DNA of 64,000 bases from Fodinibacter sp963695175 (GCA_963695175.1 CAVOGG010000009.1:186001-250000); one strand, 5' to 3'; counted from the first letter of the stretch, positions 10,019 through 18,343 are shown. The notes: generated by a model from the letters alone, not told the origin. Numbers and translations are program-made.

Positions 10019-10183
10019 TCAGGCGGACCGCTGGGGCAGGTGGAAGTGCGGGTGCGGCACGTGCAGCAGCACCTGGGGCACGCGCAGACGGCGCCGGGCC
10101 CTGGGGGCGGCCTCGGTGCGCTGGGTGCGCTCGACGGACTTGGGGGTGAGGGACGCGGCGATGCCGGGGGTGATCATGTGCAT
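10019..10183 (-). CDS. Small basic protein, unrecognised
   Basis: A 54-residue ORF, MHMITPGIAASLTPKSVERT followed by an arginine-rich middle (RARRRLRVPQVL) and a His/Pro-rich end (LHVPHPHFHLPQRSA). Nearly all third codon positions are G or C, as in the surrounding real genes, which argues for coding. ATG 10183 is preceded by AGG only 2 nt upstream; a second ATG lies two codons later. It fills the gap between purU and the divergent methyltransferase. I recognise no family, and nothing suggests a function. Confidence 0.5.
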   Translation of the reverse strand: MHMITPGIAASLTPKSVERTQRTEAAPRARRRLRVPQVLLHVPHPHFHLPQRSA

Positions 10184-10244
10184 ACCTGGAAGAGGGACGG
10201 CAACGGCCCCCTGATACATCGCGTTCTCGGGCGACAATCGACGG

Positions 10245-11120
10245 ATGACCGAACGCGCCGCCAGCCGCACGGCGGTGCTCGTCTGCCAGGGCCGTGCGAC
10301 GGCCGACGGGCGGTATGCCGTCGGCCGGTTCTCCGACCCGGTCGCGTGGCACCTGCTCGACCCCGGGGAGCGCACCGTCGTGGAGCAGGCCCGCGGGCGG
10401 CAACCGCCCGAGGGCGGGCCCGACCGGATGGCCTACGAGCTGGTCTGGCGCACCGGCATGTTGATGGTCCCGAGGACCCTCGCCATCGACGACGCCGTGC
10501 GCGACCACGGTGCCGCGCAGGTCGTCGTGCTGGGCGCCGGGCTCGACGCGCGGGCGTGGCGGATGCCGGAGCTCGGGCAGTCCACCGTGTTCGAGGTCGA
10601 CCACCCGGCCTCGCAGCGTGACAAGCAGCGCCGCCTCGGCGACCGAGCCCCGACGGCCCAGCGGGTCGTGCCGGTCGCCGTCGACCTCGACGGTGAACCA
10701 CTGCGGCCTGCCCTCGAGGCAGCCGGGTTCGACCCTGCACTCGAGACAACCTGGGTCTGGGAAGGCGTCGTGCCGTACCTGACCGAGGAAGCCGTCGAGG
10801 GCTCCGTCGGCCAGGTCGCCGAGCTGTCCGCCCCCGGCAGCCTCCTCGTCGTGAACTACCAGACCCGCTCGCTGACAGCACTGGTGATGCGTCGCGTGAT
10901 GCGCATCGTCATGCGGCTCGCCCGGCAGTCCGACCCGCTCGCCGGCGAGCCGTGGCTCTCCACCTGGTCACCTCAGCGACTGCGAACGATGCTGTCCGCC
11001 AACGGTTTCGACGTGAGATCGGATGCCGACCTCCTCACCCTGGCCGGTGGTCTCGACCTACCGCCGGACGGGAACGCCTCCCTGCGCAACGGCCGCGTCG
11101 CCCTCGCCGTCCGCCGCTGA
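10245..11120 (+). CDS. Class I SAM-dependent methyltransferase, leucine carboxyl methyltransferase-like family
   Basis: A 291-residue protein of the LCM/PPM-like family, which is expanded in actinobacteria. The SAM-binding motif I is VVVLGAGLDARAWRM at about residues 88-102. It is followed by an acidic FEVDHPASQRDK loop, VPVAVDLDGE, and WVWEGVVPYLTEEAV, the family hallmark. The substrate is unknown; relatives act on small polyketide or carboxyl acceptors. ATG 10245 sits 6 nt after GACAAT (10233-10238), so it may be leaderless. Its last 63 bases overlap the convergent transporter gene. Confidence 0.88.
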   Translation: MTERAASRTAVLVCQGRATADGRYAVGRFSDPVAWHLLDPGERTVVEQARGRQPPEGGPDRMAYELVWRTGMLMVPRTLAIDDAVRDHGAAQVVVLGAGLDARAWRMPELGQSTVFEVDHPASQRDKQRRLGDRAPTAQRVVPVAVDLDGEPLRPALEAAGFDPALETTWVWEGVVPYLTEEAVEGSVGQVAELSAPGSLLVVNYQTRSLTALVMRRVMRIVMRLARQSDPLAGEPWLSTWSPQRLRTMLSANGFDVRSDADLLTLAGGLDLPPDGNASLRNGRVALAVRR

Positions 11121-13100
11121 CGCCGACGTCGTCGCGACCCCCCGGGCGGCCCCGGCCGGCTCCGCAAGGTCGTCGCCACCCGCGATCTGAGCCGACCCGA
11201 GCTGGTAGGGCACGTTGGTCACCATCAGGCCGGGGATGAAGAGCAGCCGGGTCTTGAGCCGCAGCGCGCTCTGGTTGTGCAGGAAGTGCTCCCACCAGTG
11301 CCCGACCACGTACTCCGGGAGGTACACCGCGACCACATCCCGAGGGCTCTGCCGGCGGATGTGCTTGATGTGGTCGATCACCGGCCGGGTGACGTCCCGG
11401 AAGGACGACTCCAGGATCATGAGGGGCACGGGGACGTCCAGCTCGAACCAGTCGCGTCGCAGCGTCTCGGTGTCACGGTCGTTCGTGCGCACGGTGACCG
11501 CGGTGAGCGTGTTCGGGCGGCTGGCCCGGGCGTAGGCGAGGGCGCGCAACGCGGGTGTGTTGAGTGTGGAGACGAGCACGATCACGTGGATGCGGCTGGG
11601 CAGGAGCACTCCGTCGCGCGTGGGGCGCAACTCGGCCGCGACCGCGTCGTAGTGCCGGCGGATGGCGGTCATCAGGAGGAAGACCAGCGGCATCGTGATG
11701 ACGACGATCCAGGCACCGTGGGTGAACTTGGTGAGCAGCACGATGACGAGCACCACGGCGGTGGTGACCGCGCCCACCGCGTTCACCGTCATCGAGACCC
11801 GCATCCGATGCAGCGCCTCGCGGTCTCGGTTGAGCCGCATGAGGGTGAGCCAGTGCTTGACCATGCCGCTCTGGCTCAGCGTGAACGAGACGAACACCCC
11901 GATGATGTACAGCTGGATCAGCCGGGTCGTGCTTGCGTCGAACGCCACGATGAGCGCGATCGCGAGCACTGACAGGATGACGATGCCGTTGGAGAAGACG
12001 AGCCGGTCGCCGCGCCGGGCGAACTGGCGTGGCAGGAACCCGTCCTGGCCCAGGATCGACGCGAGGATCGGGAAGCCGTTGAACGCCGTGTTGGCCGCGA
12101 GCACGAGGATCGCTGCCGTGAACGCCTGCACGGCGAAGAACCCGACCGAGTTGTTGCCGAACACAGCCGCAGCGATCTGGGCGATGACCGTGCGCTGGGT
12201 GTAGCCGGCGGGTGCTCCCACGAGCTGCGAGGTGTCCGCCGCGACGTGCACGTGCGTCATCAGGGCCAGTGCGGTGATACCGATGAACATGGCGACCGTG
12301 AGGCCACCCATGACGGCCAGCGTGGACGCGGCATTGCGGCTCTTGGGCTTCTTGAAGTTCGGAACGCCGTTGCTGACCGCTTCGACCCCGGTGAGCGCGG
12401 TGCACCCGGACGCGAACGCCCGCAGGACGACCGCCACCAGGAGGAGACCGCCGGTGGCGTGCTCAGCCTTGATCCCGATCGCCGCAGACTCGGAGACCGG
12501 TGCGTTCGGCCCGATCATCCTGAGCAGGCCGAACCCGATCATCACCATGACGCAGACGACGAAGCCGTAGGTCGGCACGGCGAAGACCGTTCCCGACTCC
12601 TTGACTCCGCGCAGGTTCATCAGGGCCAGACCCACGACGAGCACCACTGACAGCAACACGACGTGCGGCGCCAACCGCGGGACGGCAGAGACGATGTTGG
12701 CCACTCCCGCGCACACGGACACGGCGACCGTGAGCACGTAGTCGACGAGCAGCGCGCTGGCCGCGACCAGGGCGGCGGTGCGCCCGAGGTTCGCGCGGCT
12801 GACGGCGTATGCGCCGCCGCCGTCCGGGTAGGCGTGACAGGTCTGCCGGTAGGAGAGCACCACGATGACCAACAGCAGCACCACGGCCGCGGCGACCCAG
12901 GGCGTGATGTGCAGGAGCGCCAGCCCGCCGAGGCTGAGCATGAGCAGGATCTCCTCGGTCGCGTATGCGTTCGAGGACAGCGGGTCGCTGCAGAAGACCG
13001 GTAGCGCGAGCTTCTTGGGCAACAACGTCTCGCCCATCCGGGCGCTGTCCAGCGGGGTCCCCACGAGGAGCCGCTTGGGCAGGGTTGCCAAGTTGGTCAC
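11058..13100 (-). CDS. kimA: KimA-type potassium/proton symporter (APC superfamily)
   Basis: A protein of about 680 residues with about 12 transmembrane helices followed by a cytoplasmic C-terminal domain. It aligns along its length with Bacillus subtilis KimA: SDPLSSNAYATEEIL (SDALSSVAYGTEQIL in KimA), LSYRQTCHAYPDGGGAY, VDYVLTVAVSVCAG, ASGCTALTGVEAVSNGVP, and a C-terminal HFLHNQSALRLKTRLLF (ILHNQSAFLLRVRLF in KimA). KimA takes up K+ with protons and is inhibited by c-di-AMP. GTG 13100 is preferred; TTG 13112 is the alternative. Family alignment places the true start just before TNLATLPKRLL. The unusual tail past residue 640 is Ala/Gly-rich. Only about 120 bp lie upstream. Confidence 0.85.
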   Translation of the reverse strand: MTNLATLPKRLLVGTPLDSARMGETLLPKKLALPVFCSDPLSSNAYATEEILLMLSLGGLALLHITPWVAAAVVLLLVIVVLSYRQTCHAYPDGGGAYAVSRANLGRTAALVAASALLVDYVLTVAVSVCAGVANIVSAVPRLAPHVVLLSVVLVVGLALMNLRGVKESGTVFAVPTYGFVVCVMVMIGFGLLRMIGPNAPVSESAAIGIKAEHATGGLLLVAVVLRAFASGCTALTGVEAVSNGVPNFKKPKSRNAASTLAVMGGLTVAMFIGITALALMTHVHVAADTSQLVGAPAGYTQRTVIAQIAAAVFGNNSVGFFAVQAFTAAILVLAANTAFNGFPILASILGQDGFLPRQFARRGDRLVFSNGIVILSVLAIALIVAFDASTTRLIQLYIIGVFVSFTLSQSGMVKHWLTLMRLNRDREALHRMRVSMTVNAVGAVTTAVVLVIVLLTKFTHGAWIVVITMPLVFLLMTAIRRHYDAVAAELRPTRDGVLLPSRIHVIVLVSTLNTPALRALAYARASRPNTLTAVTVRTNDRDTETLRRDWFELDVPVPLMILESSFRDVTRPVIDHIKHIRRQSPRDVVAVYLPEYVVGHWWEHFLHNQSALRLKTRLLFIPGLMVTNVPYQLGSAQIAGGDDLAEPAGAARGVATTSASAADGEGDAAVAQGGVPVRR

Positions 13101-13208
13101 GTCTTCACGCAAGCACGGCCCGGCGTGACGGACGACGATCTTGACGCGTTCTTAGCGCCTCAGGCCGCGACCTTGACGCGAGACGGAGGCCGCCAAGGAG
13201 CGGGCCAG

Positions 13209-13227
13209 CCTGACCGCGGGGGTCAGG
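13209..13227 (-). terminator. Weak hairpin over the stop of the coiled-coil membrane-protein gene
   Basis: CCTGACC and GGTCAGG arms with a 5-nt loop overlap the stop codon at 13223-13225. No T-run follows, so termination is uncertain. Confidence 0.3.
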
Positions 13228-13771
13228 GGGTGGTGTCGGCGCGACGCTGGTCGGAGGGCTCGACGCGCTCGACGCGCTCGTCGACGGTCTCGTCCGACCC
13301 GTCGGCGGGCGTGTCGTGGCGCTGGAGGGTGTCGACACCGCCGTCCCGGACGTCACCACGGCCCTCGAGGCTGCCCTGCCCGTCGCTGACACCGCCCTCT
13401 TCGAGCCGGTAGCCGTCCTTGTCGGTCTGCACGTCCGGGTCACGCAGGTCGGCCAGGCGGAGCTGCTCGTCGCGCTCCTGGCGAACCGCCTCCGCCTTCT
13501 CCGACCGGCTGTCCGCCTCGGCGGCGAGTCGCTCGGCCTCGAGCTCGCGCTTCTGGGCCTCCGCCCGAGCCATCTCGGACCGGGCGCTGGCCTCGGTCGC
13601 ACTCGCCTCGCTCTCGCGCAGCTGGCGGTCGTGCTCGACGGCCTTCTCCCGGATCTCGGCGGCCTGGGCGCGCTCGGCCTCGACCCGACGCGCGCCGGAC
13701 CGCGACATCACGAACGCGATGATGGCCCCCACGACGATCACCGCCACGACGATCCAGATGATGGTTTTCAT
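13223..13771 (-). CDS. Single-pass membrane protein with long coiled coil
   Basis: A 182-residue protein. Residues 1-22 (MKTIIWIVVAVIVVGAIIAF) form one membrane helix. It is followed by about 80 residues of charged heptad-like sequence (RVEAERAQAAEIREKAVEH onward, rich in Ala, Glu, Arg), which looks like a coiled coil. The C-terminus is hydrophilic and Asp/Gly-rich. GTGAGGAGAAGACC immediately precedes ATG 13771, giving a strong Shine-Dalgarno and fixing the start. I know similar proteins in related actinobacteria only as hypothetical. It is transcribed toward the potassium transporter gene, though more than 100 bp separate them. Confidence 0.75.
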   Translation of the reverse strand: MKTIIWIVVAVIVVGAIIAFVMSRSGARRVEAERAQAAEIREKAVEHDRQLRESEASATEASARSEMARAEAQKRELEAERLAAEADSRSEKAEAVRQERDEQLRLADLRDPDVQTDKDGYRLEEGGVSDGQGSLEGRGDVRDGGVDTLQRHDTPADGSDETVDERVERVEPSDQRRADTTP

Positions 13772-13876
13772 GGTCTTCTCCTCACCGGCATGGGTGAGAT
13801 GCACCCAGGCGCTTCGCGGGTGCTCGTACCCGCTGGGGCTCGCGAGCAAACGGTGACCGAGCCTGCGGGCTTGGCA

Positions 13877-14428
13877 TCACCCCGGCGAGTACGGGAACGG
13901 TCGACCAGGAGGGTCCTCGCCGACCCGGCCGTCGACCGCCTCGCGCAGCAGGTCGGCGTGCCCGGTGTGCCGGCCGTACTCCTCGATCAGGTCGACCAGG
14001 AGGCGGCGCACCGTGCAGGGCCGGCCCCCGCTCTCGTAGGTCGCGTCGGGGCCACCGTTCGCCAGCACCTCGCTCAGGACGGCCCGCGACCGGATGACGG
14101 CCTCGTCCCACAGCCGGTAGAGCGTCGCCGCGTCGTCGTCGGCCGCCGAGCGCCAGACCACCTCCCCGCGCCCCTCCTCGGGCAGCGACGCCCAGGGCTC
14201 TGGCAGGTGGCGCCCGCCCAGGTCCCACGAGAAGTTCAGGTCCTCCATGTACGCGAGGTGCTTGAGCAGGCCGCCGATCGTCATCGCCGAGGCGCCGATC
14301 GTCCGGTTGAGCTGCTCGCGCGTCAGGTCGGCGCACTTGTACGCAAACGTCGCCCGTTGCCGCTCGAGCGAACCGAGCAGGGTGTCTGCCTCCGAGCCCA
14401 CCGCCGGCGGCTCGGGGAAGCCGGTCAC
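13877..14428 (-). CDS. DinB-superfamily protein (DUF664; mycothiol-transferase-like)
   Basis: A 183-residue four-helix DinB-fold protein. The first helix is LGSLERQRATFAYKCADLTREQL; the metal-binding histidines are in LLKHLAYMEDLNFSW and in the terminal RRLLVDLIEEYGRHTGHADLLREA motif, which is the DUF664 signature. Related proteins include mycothiol-dependent maleylpyruvate isomerase and mycothiol S-transferases, so a mycothiol-using transferase is a reasonable guess. The substrate is unknown. GTG 14428 overlaps the upstream gene's TGA by 4 bp, so the two form a coupled pair. Confidence 0.85.
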   Translation of the reverse strand: MTGFPEPPAVGSEADTLLGSLERQRATFAYKCADLTREQLNRTIGASAMTIGGLLKHLAYMEDLNFSWDLGGRHLPEPWASLPEEGRGEVVWRSAADDDAATLYRLWDEAVIRSRAVLSEVLANGGPDATYESGGRPCTVRRLLVDLIEEYGRHTGHADLLREAVDGRVGEDPPGRPFPYSPG

Positions 14429-14862
14429 GGTGTCTCCCCGTGCGGGGTGGCCGCGTGCCCGGGTCGGCCGTGGGTTCGTCGGTCCTGCTTCATCTCCGCC
14501 TCGAAGACGTGCCGCTTGCCGTCCATCAGCTCGTCTCGGGCGGCCTTCTCGTGCTCCTTGAACGCCGCGTAGTAGCCGTCGTCGTACTCCTCGACCACCT
14601 GGAACGACCAGCGCCCGGTCAGGATGTTGCGCCCCACGAGGTCGGTGTCGATGCGCTCCGCGAGCTCGCCGTGGCCCGCGTCGCGCAGCATCTGGACCGC
14701 CTCGCCGAGAGCGAGGTCGGCCGTGCCGCACTTGCGGTGGAAGTCGTAGAGCTGGCCGCGGGCGTCCTCGACCACCTCCAGCGCCTCGGAGAGCTTCCCG
14801 AGGGCCGCGACGGTGGCGTCGCTGGTGCCGGTGGGGCGGGTGTGGGCGTCGTCGACGGACAT
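14425..14862 (-). CDS. Conserved actinobacterial hypothetical protein
   Basis: A 145-residue mainly helical protein. Its core is LGKLSEALEVVEDARGQLYDFHRKCGTADLALGEA, followed by DTDLVGRNILTGRWSFQVVEEYDDGYYAAFKEHEKAARDEL. No catalytic motif is evident. I recognise it only as a small conserved hypothetical protein of actinobacteria. ATG 14862 lies 7 nt after TAGGTT, suggesting leaderless initiation; a longer upstream frame would start inside that promoter. It is the first gene of a two-gene unit with the DinB protein, which suggests a shared role. Confidence 0.75.
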   Translation of the reverse strand: MSVDDAHTRPTGTSDATVAALGKLSEALEVVEDARGQLYDFHRKCGTADLALGEAVQMLRDAGHGELAERIDTDLVGRNILTGRWSFQVVEEYDDGYYAAFKEHEKAARDELMDGKRHVFEAEMKQDRRTHGRPGHAATPHGETP

Positions 14863-14869
14863 GCCAGCC

Positions 14870-14875
14870 AACCTA
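14870..14875 (-). promoter_or_regulatory. -10 box of a leaderless promoter for the DinB operon
   Basis: TAGGTT on the minus strand lies 7 nt before ATG 14862, with no Shine-Dalgarno. Confidence 0.45.
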
Positions 14876-14996
14876 GGTCGCGGATGCCGTGCCACGGCAT
14901 CCGCGTGACGCACCGGTCAGCGCCACACTGGTGCTCGGCATCGGGGCCTGTGGAAAACTCCGCGGTCGGTTCCGCGATCCTCGGCAGGCTTGGGCC

Positions 14997-15143
14997 ATGA
15001 GCTTCGACGACCTCCCCGACAACTGGTCCGACCTCCCACTCGACACCCGCGGCGTGCCGCTGGTCGGGGCGTTCCTCGCCACGCCGGCCGTGGTGCGGTC
15101 GTGCCCCGCGCCCTTCGATGCGACCGCTGAGGTCGCGTCGTGA
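14997..15143 (+). pseudogene. 48-codon remnant of a conserved actinobacterial hypothetical protein, probably internally deleted
   Basis: The ORF begins MSFDDLPDNWSDLPL, close to the N-terminus of a family of roughly 130-150-residue actinobacterial proteins that start M(S/T)F.DLP..W...PL. It then jumps directly to GVPLVGAFLATPAVV, which resembles the end of that family. The expected middle of about 90 residues is missing while the frame stays open. This assignment rests on my memory of the family. It could instead be an independent small protein. A weak CAGGCT box lies before ATG 14997. Confidence 0.45.
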
Positions 15144-15151
15144 GAGCCGGT

Positions 15152-16537
15152 TCAGCACTCGATGACGTTGACGGCGAGTCCGCCGCGGGCGGTCTCCTTG
15201 TACTTCACCATCATGTCGCGGCCGGTGTCGCGCATCGTCTTGATCGCCTTGTCGAGCGAGACGATCTGCTTTCCGTTGCCGCGCAACGCGATCCGGGCGG
15301 CGGTGATCGCCTTGACCGACGCCACGGCGTTGCGCTCGATGCACGGGATCTGCACCAGGCCGCCCACCGGGTCGCAGGTGAGGCCGAGGTTGTGCTCGAT
15401 GCCGATCTCGGCGGCGTTCTCGGCCTGGTCAGGGGTACCTCCGAGCACCTCGGCAAGTGCGCCCGCCGCCATCGAGCAGGCCGAGCCGACCTCGCCCTGG
15501 CAGCCCACCTCGGCGCCGGAGATCGAGGCGTTCTCCTTGTACAGGCTGCCGATGGCGGCGGCGGTGAGCAGGAAGCGCACCACGCCCTCGTCGTCGGCAC
15601 CGGGCACGAAGCGGGTGTAGTAGTGCAGCACCGCCGGGATGATGCCGGCCGCGCCGTTGGTGGGAGCCGTGACGATCCGCCCACCCGAGGCGTTCTCCTC
15701 GTTGACGGCCAGCGCGTAGAGGGTCACCCAGTCCATGGCGGCCAACGGGTCGCCGGGGTGCTCGCCGCGCAGCTGGGTGGCGAGGCGGGGGGCGCGGCGC
15801 TGCACCTTGAGCCCACCCGGCAGCACGCCCTCGGACCGGCAGCCGTTGTCGATGCACTCCTGCATCACCTGCCACAGGTGCAGCAGTCCCTCACGAACCT
15901 CCGCCTCCGTGCGCCACGACAGCTCGTTGGCCATCATCACGCCGCTGATCGGCAGGCCGGTCTCCGCGCACCGCTGGAGCAGCTGGTCGCCGGTGGTGAA
16001 CGGGTACTTCACCGGGGTGTGGTCGGGCACGATGACGTTCTCGCCGACCTCGTCCTGGTCGAGCACGAAGCCGCCACCCACCGAGTAGTACTCGCGCTGG
16101 TACAACGGCTCCTCGCCCTCGAGCGGCTGGCCCGCGGCCCAGGCCGTGAAGCGCATCCCGTTCGAGTGGAAGGGCAACGTCTTGCGCCGGTGCAGCACGA
16201 CGTCGGTGTCGACGTCGCAGGCGATCTCGTGGGTGCCGTCGAGCCGCAGCCGGCTGGTGGCGCGCACCTCCGCCAGGCGTGGGTCGGCGGCCCGGGGGTC
16301 GGTGGTCTCGGGTGCCTCGCCCTCGAGCCCGAGCACCACGGCCTTGACCGAGCCGTGCCCGTGGCCGGTGGCGCCGAGCGAGCCGAACAGCTCGGCCCGC
16401 ACCCGGCCCACCTGCTCGAGCACGCCGGCGGTGCGCAAGCCGGCCGCGAAGGTGTGCGCGGCCCGCATCGGACCCACCGTGTGCGAGCTGGAGGGGCCGA
16501 TGCCCACGGAGAAGAGGTCGAACGCGCTGATGGCCAT
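15152..16537 (-). CDS. sdaA: L-serine ammonia-lyase (L-serine dehydratase), iron-sulfur type
   Basis: A 461-residue single-chain SdaA that converts L-serine to pyruvate and ammonia using a [4Fe-4S] cluster. The N-terminal beta domain starts SAFDLFSVGIGPSSSHTVGPMRAA. The alpha domain carries TAPTNGAAGIIPAVL, GAEVGCQGEVGSACSMAAGAL and LGLTCDPVGGLVQIPCIERNA, which supply the cluster cysteines. The C-terminus ends GLAVNVIEC, the family's penultimate-Cys tail that reaches into the active site. ATG 16537 gives the standard length; longer frames upstream would run through the divergent gene's promoter. It is a single gene with no obvious regulator alongside. Confidence 0.95.
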   Translation of the reverse strand: MAISAFDLFSVGIGPSSSHTVGPMRAAHTFAAGLRTAGVLEQVGRVRAELFGSLGATGHGHGSVKAVVLGLEGEAPETTDPRAADPRLAEVRATSRLRLDGTHEIACDVDTDVVLHRRKTLPFHSNGMRFTAWAAGQPLEGEEPLYQREYYSVGGGFVLDQDEVGENVIVPDHTPVKYPFTTGDQLLQRCAETGLPISGVMMANELSWRTEAEVREGLLHLWQVMQECIDNGCRSEGVLPGGLKVQRRAPRLATQLRGEHPGDPLAAMDWVTLYALAVNEENASGGRIVTAPTNGAAGIIPAVLHYYTRFVPGADDEGVVRFLLTAAAIGSLYKENASISGAEVGCQGEVGSACSMAAGALAEVLGGTPDQAENAAEIGIEHNLGLTCDPVGGLVQIPCIERNAVASVKAITAARIALRGNGKQIVSLDKAIKTMRDTGRDMMVKYKETARGGLAVNVIEC

Positions 16538-16627
16538 CGCCGCACAGTGTGTCAGGTCGCGAGCCCTCGCGGACATCCCCGAACCGCCCTGTCGTGGCGG
16601 TTCGCCAGCGGCGTCGGCGGCACCCGC

Positions 16628-16633
16628 TAGCGT
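16628..16633 (+). promoter_or_regulatory. -10 box of a leaderless promoter for the RecB-like nuclease gene
   Basis: TAGCGT lies 7 nt before ATG 16641, with no Shine-Dalgarno. Confidence 0.5.
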
Positions 16634-16640
16634 CGGGCCC

Positions 16641-17513
16641 ATGAGTGTGCAGCCGGCCCAGGGGCAGCTTCCCGGGATGCCCGCGCCCCTGTATGCCGCG
16701 AGCCCCAGCAAGCTGCTCGCCTTCCTCGACTGCCCCCGCCGCTACCGGCTGCAGTACCTCGACCGACCCGCACCGGAGAAGCGCCGCCAGCGCGCGCACA
16801 CCTCGCTGGGCAACGCCGTGCACAACGCCCTGCGCGACTGGTGGGACCTGCCCGACCGCACCCCCGCCGCCGGGGCCGGGCTGGTCGACCGGGCCTGGAT
16901 CGACGTGGGCTTCCGCGACGGCGAACAGTCGCGCGAGTGGCGGGAGCGGATGCGCGCGGCGGTCTCGGCCTACCTCGTCGGCGTCGACCCGGCCAGCCAG
17001 CCGGCCGGCATCGAGCGCACCGTGTCGTTCGTCAGCGGCGACCTGCGGATGAGTGGGCGGGTCGACCGGCTCGACGACCGCGACGGCGAGCTCGTCGTCG
17101 TCGACTACAAGACCTCCCGGGTGCCGCCCACCGACGACGACGCGCGCACCTCGCTGGCCCTCGGGCTCTACGCGGCGGCGGTGTGGAAGATGTTCCGGCG
17201 CCGCACCCTGCGCGTCGAGCTGCACCACGTGCCGAGCGGCACCGTGGCCGCTCACGAGCACACGCCCGAGTCGCTGACCCGCAAGGTCGAGCAGGCCCGC
17301 TCGATCGCCCGGGACGCGCGCCGCGCCGACCTCGACTACGCCGAGCTCGGTCAGTCCTCGGCGCTCTTCCCGCCCCGGCCGGGCCCGCTGTGCGGGTGGT
17401 GCGACCTGCGCGCGCACTGCCCCGAGGGGCAGGCGGCCGGCCCGGAGAAGTCCGACTGGGCCGCACTCGAGGAACGCCCGCCGGTCGGAGGGTGGGTCGA
17501 GCGCGAGGGCTGA
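16641..17513 (+). CDS. RecB-like PD-(D/E)XK nuclease with predicted Fe-S cluster
   Basis: A 290-residue Cas4/AddB-type nuclease domain protein standing alone without a helicase. Motifs in order: SPSKLLAFLDCPRRYRLQYL (first cluster cysteine and QxxxY-like region), LGNAVHNALRDWW (with the motif I His), GRVDRLD, VVVDYKTSR (the catalytic D and K), and LCGWCDLRAHC near the end. The four cysteines (one N-terminal, three C-terminal as CxxCx5C) match the iron-staple nucleases. It probably processes DNA ends, alone or with a partner. ATG 16641 is fixed by the TAGCGT box and motif position. It is divergent from sdaA. Confidence 0.88.
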   Translation: MSVQPAQGQLPGMPAPLYAASPSKLLAFLDCPRRYRLQYLDRPAPEKRRQRAHTSLGNAVHNALRDWWDLPDRTPAAGAGLVDRAWIDVGFRDGEQSREWRERMRAAVSAYLVGVDPASQPAGIERTVSFVSGDLRMSGRVDRLDDRDGELVVVDYKTSRVPPTDDDARTSLALGLYAAAVWKMFRRRTLRVELHHVPSGTVAAHEHTPESLTRKVEQARSIARDARRADLDYAELGQSSALFPPRPGPLCGWCDLRAHCPEGQAAGPEKSDWAALEERPPVGGWVEREG

Positions 17514-17583
17514 CGACCGGCATCCGCTGGTTCGACGGTCTCGCGGGGCCGGTCTGTCGGAGCCCGGTGGCACCCTCGACCGC

Positions 17584-18024
17584 ATGGAGCAACATGTGTC
17601 GTTCGTGACCCTGGCCGTGCGTGACCTCGACCGGTCGCGGTCGTTCTACGTCGACGGGCTGGGCTGGTCGCCCGAGCTCGACGTGCCGGGGGAGGTGCTG
17701 ATGTTCGCCGCCGGCGACCGGCTGGTGCTCTCGCTCTGGGACCGGGCCGCGTTCGAGTCCGAGCTGGGTGGCCCGGTGGTCGACGGCGATGGCCTGGTGC
17801 CGATGACCCTGGCCCACAACGTGGCCACCCCGGCCGAGGTGAGCGACGTGCTCGACCTCGCGCGCGGTGCCGGAGCGCAGGTCTGGGGGCCCGTCGAGCG
17901 GGAGTGGGGCGGGTTCACCGGCTACTTCGCCGACCCCGACGGCTTCCGGTGGGAGGTCGCCTGGAACCCGGGGCCGATCGGGGTGCGGGTGGTGCCTGAC
18001 ACCGACGTCGACGCCCGCCCCTGA
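17584..18024 (+). CDS. VOC-superfamily protein (glyoxalase/bleomycin-resistance fold)
   Basis: A 146-residue single-domain VOC protein. It starts VSFVTLAVRDLDRSRSFYVDGLGW, the first beta-alpha-beta repeat, and ends with WGGFTGYFADPDGFRWEVAWNP, where the terminal Glu and adjacent residues would bind metal. The FADPDGF.WE ending is the standard family mark. Substrates in this superfamily vary widely and cannot be read here. ATG 17584 is 7 nt after CACCCT, a poor -10 match. The neighbours do not form an evident operon. Confidence 0.85.
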   Translation: MEQHVSFVTLAVRDLDRSRSFYVDGLGWSPELDVPGEVLMFAAGDRLVLSLWDRAAFESELGGPVVDGDGLVPMTLAHNVATPAEVSDVLDLARGAGAQVWGPVEREWGGFTGYFADPDGFRWEVAWNPGPIGVRVVPDTDVDARP

Positions 18025-18045
18025 GGGGGCGGGGTCGACGAGCGG

Positions 18046-18273
18046 TCAGGCGCTGCGGCGCGCGTGGTAGCCGCGCAGGTTCTCGCTGAGGATGCCGCGG
18101 ATCATCTCGGCCTCCGGGGTGTCCTCGTCGTCGACGCTGGCGAGCAGGTCCTCGATGTCCGAGGGGGTGCGGTACTGCTCGAGGTCGGCCCGCAGCTGCT
18201 GGAGGGCCGCACGACCCTCACGGCGCTCACGAAGCTCGTCCTTGACGGTGTTCCACAGTGTTGAGGTGGTCAT
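18046..18273 (-). CDS. Small helical protein, unrecognised
   Basis: A 75-residue protein, MTTSTLWNTVKDELRERREGR, then LQQLRADLEQYRTPSDIEDLLASVDDED and EAEMIRGILSENLRGYHARRSA. It is highly charged and predicted helical, with no cysteines or membrane segment. The internal ATG at 18273 is preferred to a longer frame because that longer frame would overlap the LysR-type gene's promoter and adds a low-quality leader. It is divergent from the LysR gene. Small proteins of this composition are common in actinobacteria; I recognise no family. Confidence 0.6.
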   Translation of the reverse strand: MTTSTLWNTVKDELRERREGRAALQQLRADLEQYRTPSDIEDLLASVDDEDTPEAEMIRGILSENLRGYHARRSA

Positions 18274-18337
18274 GGCATCCAGTCTCCGCGCACCCGGTCC
18301 ATGCGTCCAATGAAATCGGGACATGAGTCATATGCCG

Positions 18338-18343
18338 TATCGT
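18338..18343 (+). promoter_or_regulatory. -10 box of the LysR-type regulator gene, with a nearby palindrome
   Basis: TATCGT lies 7 nt before ATG 18351. The perfect palindrome ATGAGTCAT at 18323-18331 and CATATG at 18329-18334 sit just upstream, in the 77-bp divergent gap, where a LysR regulator could bind its own promoter. Confidence 0.45.

Noticed and set aside
12232..12650. Open frames opposite the KimA-like gene
   Set aside because: They lie wholly within a gene with clear homology; codon pattern matches the opposite strand.
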